A DNA stretch of 13,062 nucleotides, from positions 1 through 13,062 of the forward strand of contig JAJZRT010000035.1 of NCBI GenBank assembly GCA_021802595.1. The letters are read 5' to 3'. Positions 12,482 to 13,062 of the stretch are shown here, piece after piece. The translations under genes and the position numbers were made by a program. Position 1 is the stretch's first letter. Each line of letters begins with the position of its first letter. Under the pieces are notes generated by a model, which saw only the letters and a list, made by a program, of their open reading frames with translations, was not told where the DNA came from and searched no databases. Origin of the DNA: Pseudomonadota bacterium (GTDB lineage: Bacteria > Pseudomonadota > Gammaproteobacteria > Burkholderiales > Thiobacillaceae).

Positions 12482-13062
12482 CCGATACCCTGATCATTGC
12501 CGAAGCTGGTGTCAATCACAATGGTTCGCTGGAGAGGGCACTAGCGCTAGTGGATGCCGCCGCCGCTGCCGGCGCCGACATTGTCAAGTTCCAGACATTT
12601 CGTGCCGAGTTTGAAATTAGTCGCTACGCTGAAAAGGCCGAATATCAGAAGCGAACCACTGAAGCGGCAGAGAGCCAATTGGACATGGTGAAGCAACTGG
12701 AACTCGGACTCGTAGCGCACCGGATCATCGCCGCACATTGCCGAGAGCGGGGCATACGTTTTCTATCCACACCTTTTGACGAACCCAGCATCGACCTGCT
12801 GATCGATGAGATGGATGTACCGCTCATCAAAGTATCCTCTGGCGACATTGTCAGCGGGCAACTGCTGCTCAAGATTGCCCGCACCGGACGGCCGGTGATC
12901 CTGTCGACCGGCATGTGCACTTTGGGCGATATCGAGGGCGCGCTCGGCGTGCTTGCCTTTGGCTACCTGGAGCCGCAGGCCGCTCCATCACGCGCTGGAT
13001 TCGAGGCGGCGTATCTGTCTGCGGCTAGCCACAGCACACTTGACGAGCGCGTCACCTTGCTC
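12478..13062 (+). CDS. neuB: N-acylneuraminate/legionaminate synthase (NeuB/LegI), 3' end outside window
   Basis: The first 195 codons of a NeuB-family synthase, which condenses phosphoenolpyruvate with a hexosamine derivative to give the nine-carbon nonulosonic acid. Motifs are IIAEAGVNHNGS at the N-terminus, GADIVKFQTF, GIRFLSTPFDEPSID, IKVSSGDI and VILSTGMCTLGDIE, all on strands of the TIM barrel that bind PEP and the metal. The frame is open at the right edge; full proteins are about 340-360 residues with a C-terminal SAF domain. The ATG overlaps the stop of the TPR-DUF2920 gene, so it is translationally coupled. With legC and neuC/legG it supports a legionaminate-like product. Confidence 0.93.
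   Translation, partial: MTDTLIIAEAGVNHNGSLERALALVDAAAAAGADIVKFQTFRAEFEISRYAEKAEYQKRTTEAAESQLDMVKQLELGLVAHRIIAAHCRERGIRFLSTPFDEPSIDLLIDEMDVPLIKVSSGDIVSGQLLLKIARTGRPVILSTGMCTLGDIEGALGVLAFGYLEPQAAPSRAGFEAAYLSAASHSTLDERVTLL

Noticed and set aside
1..13062. CRISPR arrays, tRNA or rRNA genes
   Set aside because: No regularly spaced repeats, tRNA cloverleaf signatures or rRNA sequence were seen on either strand by eye.

Overview
The window looks like an accessory glycosylation or surface-polysaccharide island of a proteobacterium, probably a beta- or gamma-proteobacterium. The grounds are a base composition I estimate by eye at high-50s % G+C, HipBA and RelB/HigBA-like modules of proteobacterial type, IS110 and IS630 elements, and a dispersed repeat of the kind found in many proteobacterial genomes. 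The genus cannot be named from sequence alone.

The left part (1-5400) is mobile-element and defence debris. It opens with the C-terminal end of an AlbA/HATPase-type protein (2-100). Next is the N-terminal stub of a multi-copy protein family of unknown function (261-470), then an apparently intact hipBA operon (783-2388) with its own promoter and a candidate operator. Right after hipA lies a possible third ORF, followed by an IS110-family element on the minus strand (transposase 2567-3790). That transposase has a Lys where the family's catalytic Glu is expected. Behind it is a 258-nt non-coding stretch in the position expected for a bridge RNA. Then come the last 41 codons of a minus-strand mannose-1-phosphate guanylyltransferase gene (manC type, 4048-4173). 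An IS630-family element with precise ends (4176-5398, TA on both sides) cuts it. That element needs a -1 frameshift on A7 to make transposase.

The middle part (5399-8526) is a graveyard of toxin-antitoxin modules wrapped around a sugar aminotransferase gene. It holds a toxin C-terminus cut by the IS630 with an intact wHTH antitoxin, a truncated RelB/DinJ antitoxin, a HigB-type toxin with an in-frame amber codon and an intact HigA, and an intact MNT nucleotidyltransferase whose partner runs into a dispersed repeat after a dozen codons. Within this debris lies legC (6136-7311). Downstream of it is a second, diverged copy of the last codons of a legC gene, a scar of allelic recombination or insertion.

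The right part (8517-13062) is a tightly packed plus-strand nonulosonic-acid operon. It contains a cytoplasmic BNR/Asp-box sialidase-like protein, a NeuC/LegG hydrolysing 2-epimerase, a TPR-DUF2920 alpha/beta-hydrolase-like protein, and a NeuB/LegI synthase that is open at the window edge. Three of the four genes are linked by ATGA overlaps or very short gaps. With LegC upstream, the set fits synthesis of a legionaminic-acid-like nine-carbon sugar. The 4,6-dehydratase, acetyltransferase and cytidylyltransferase of the pathway are not in the window.

The most interesting biology is the combination of a sialidase-fold protein and a TPR-DUF2920 hydrolase inside one nonulosonate operon, and the repeated pattern of dead toxins beside surviving antitoxins.
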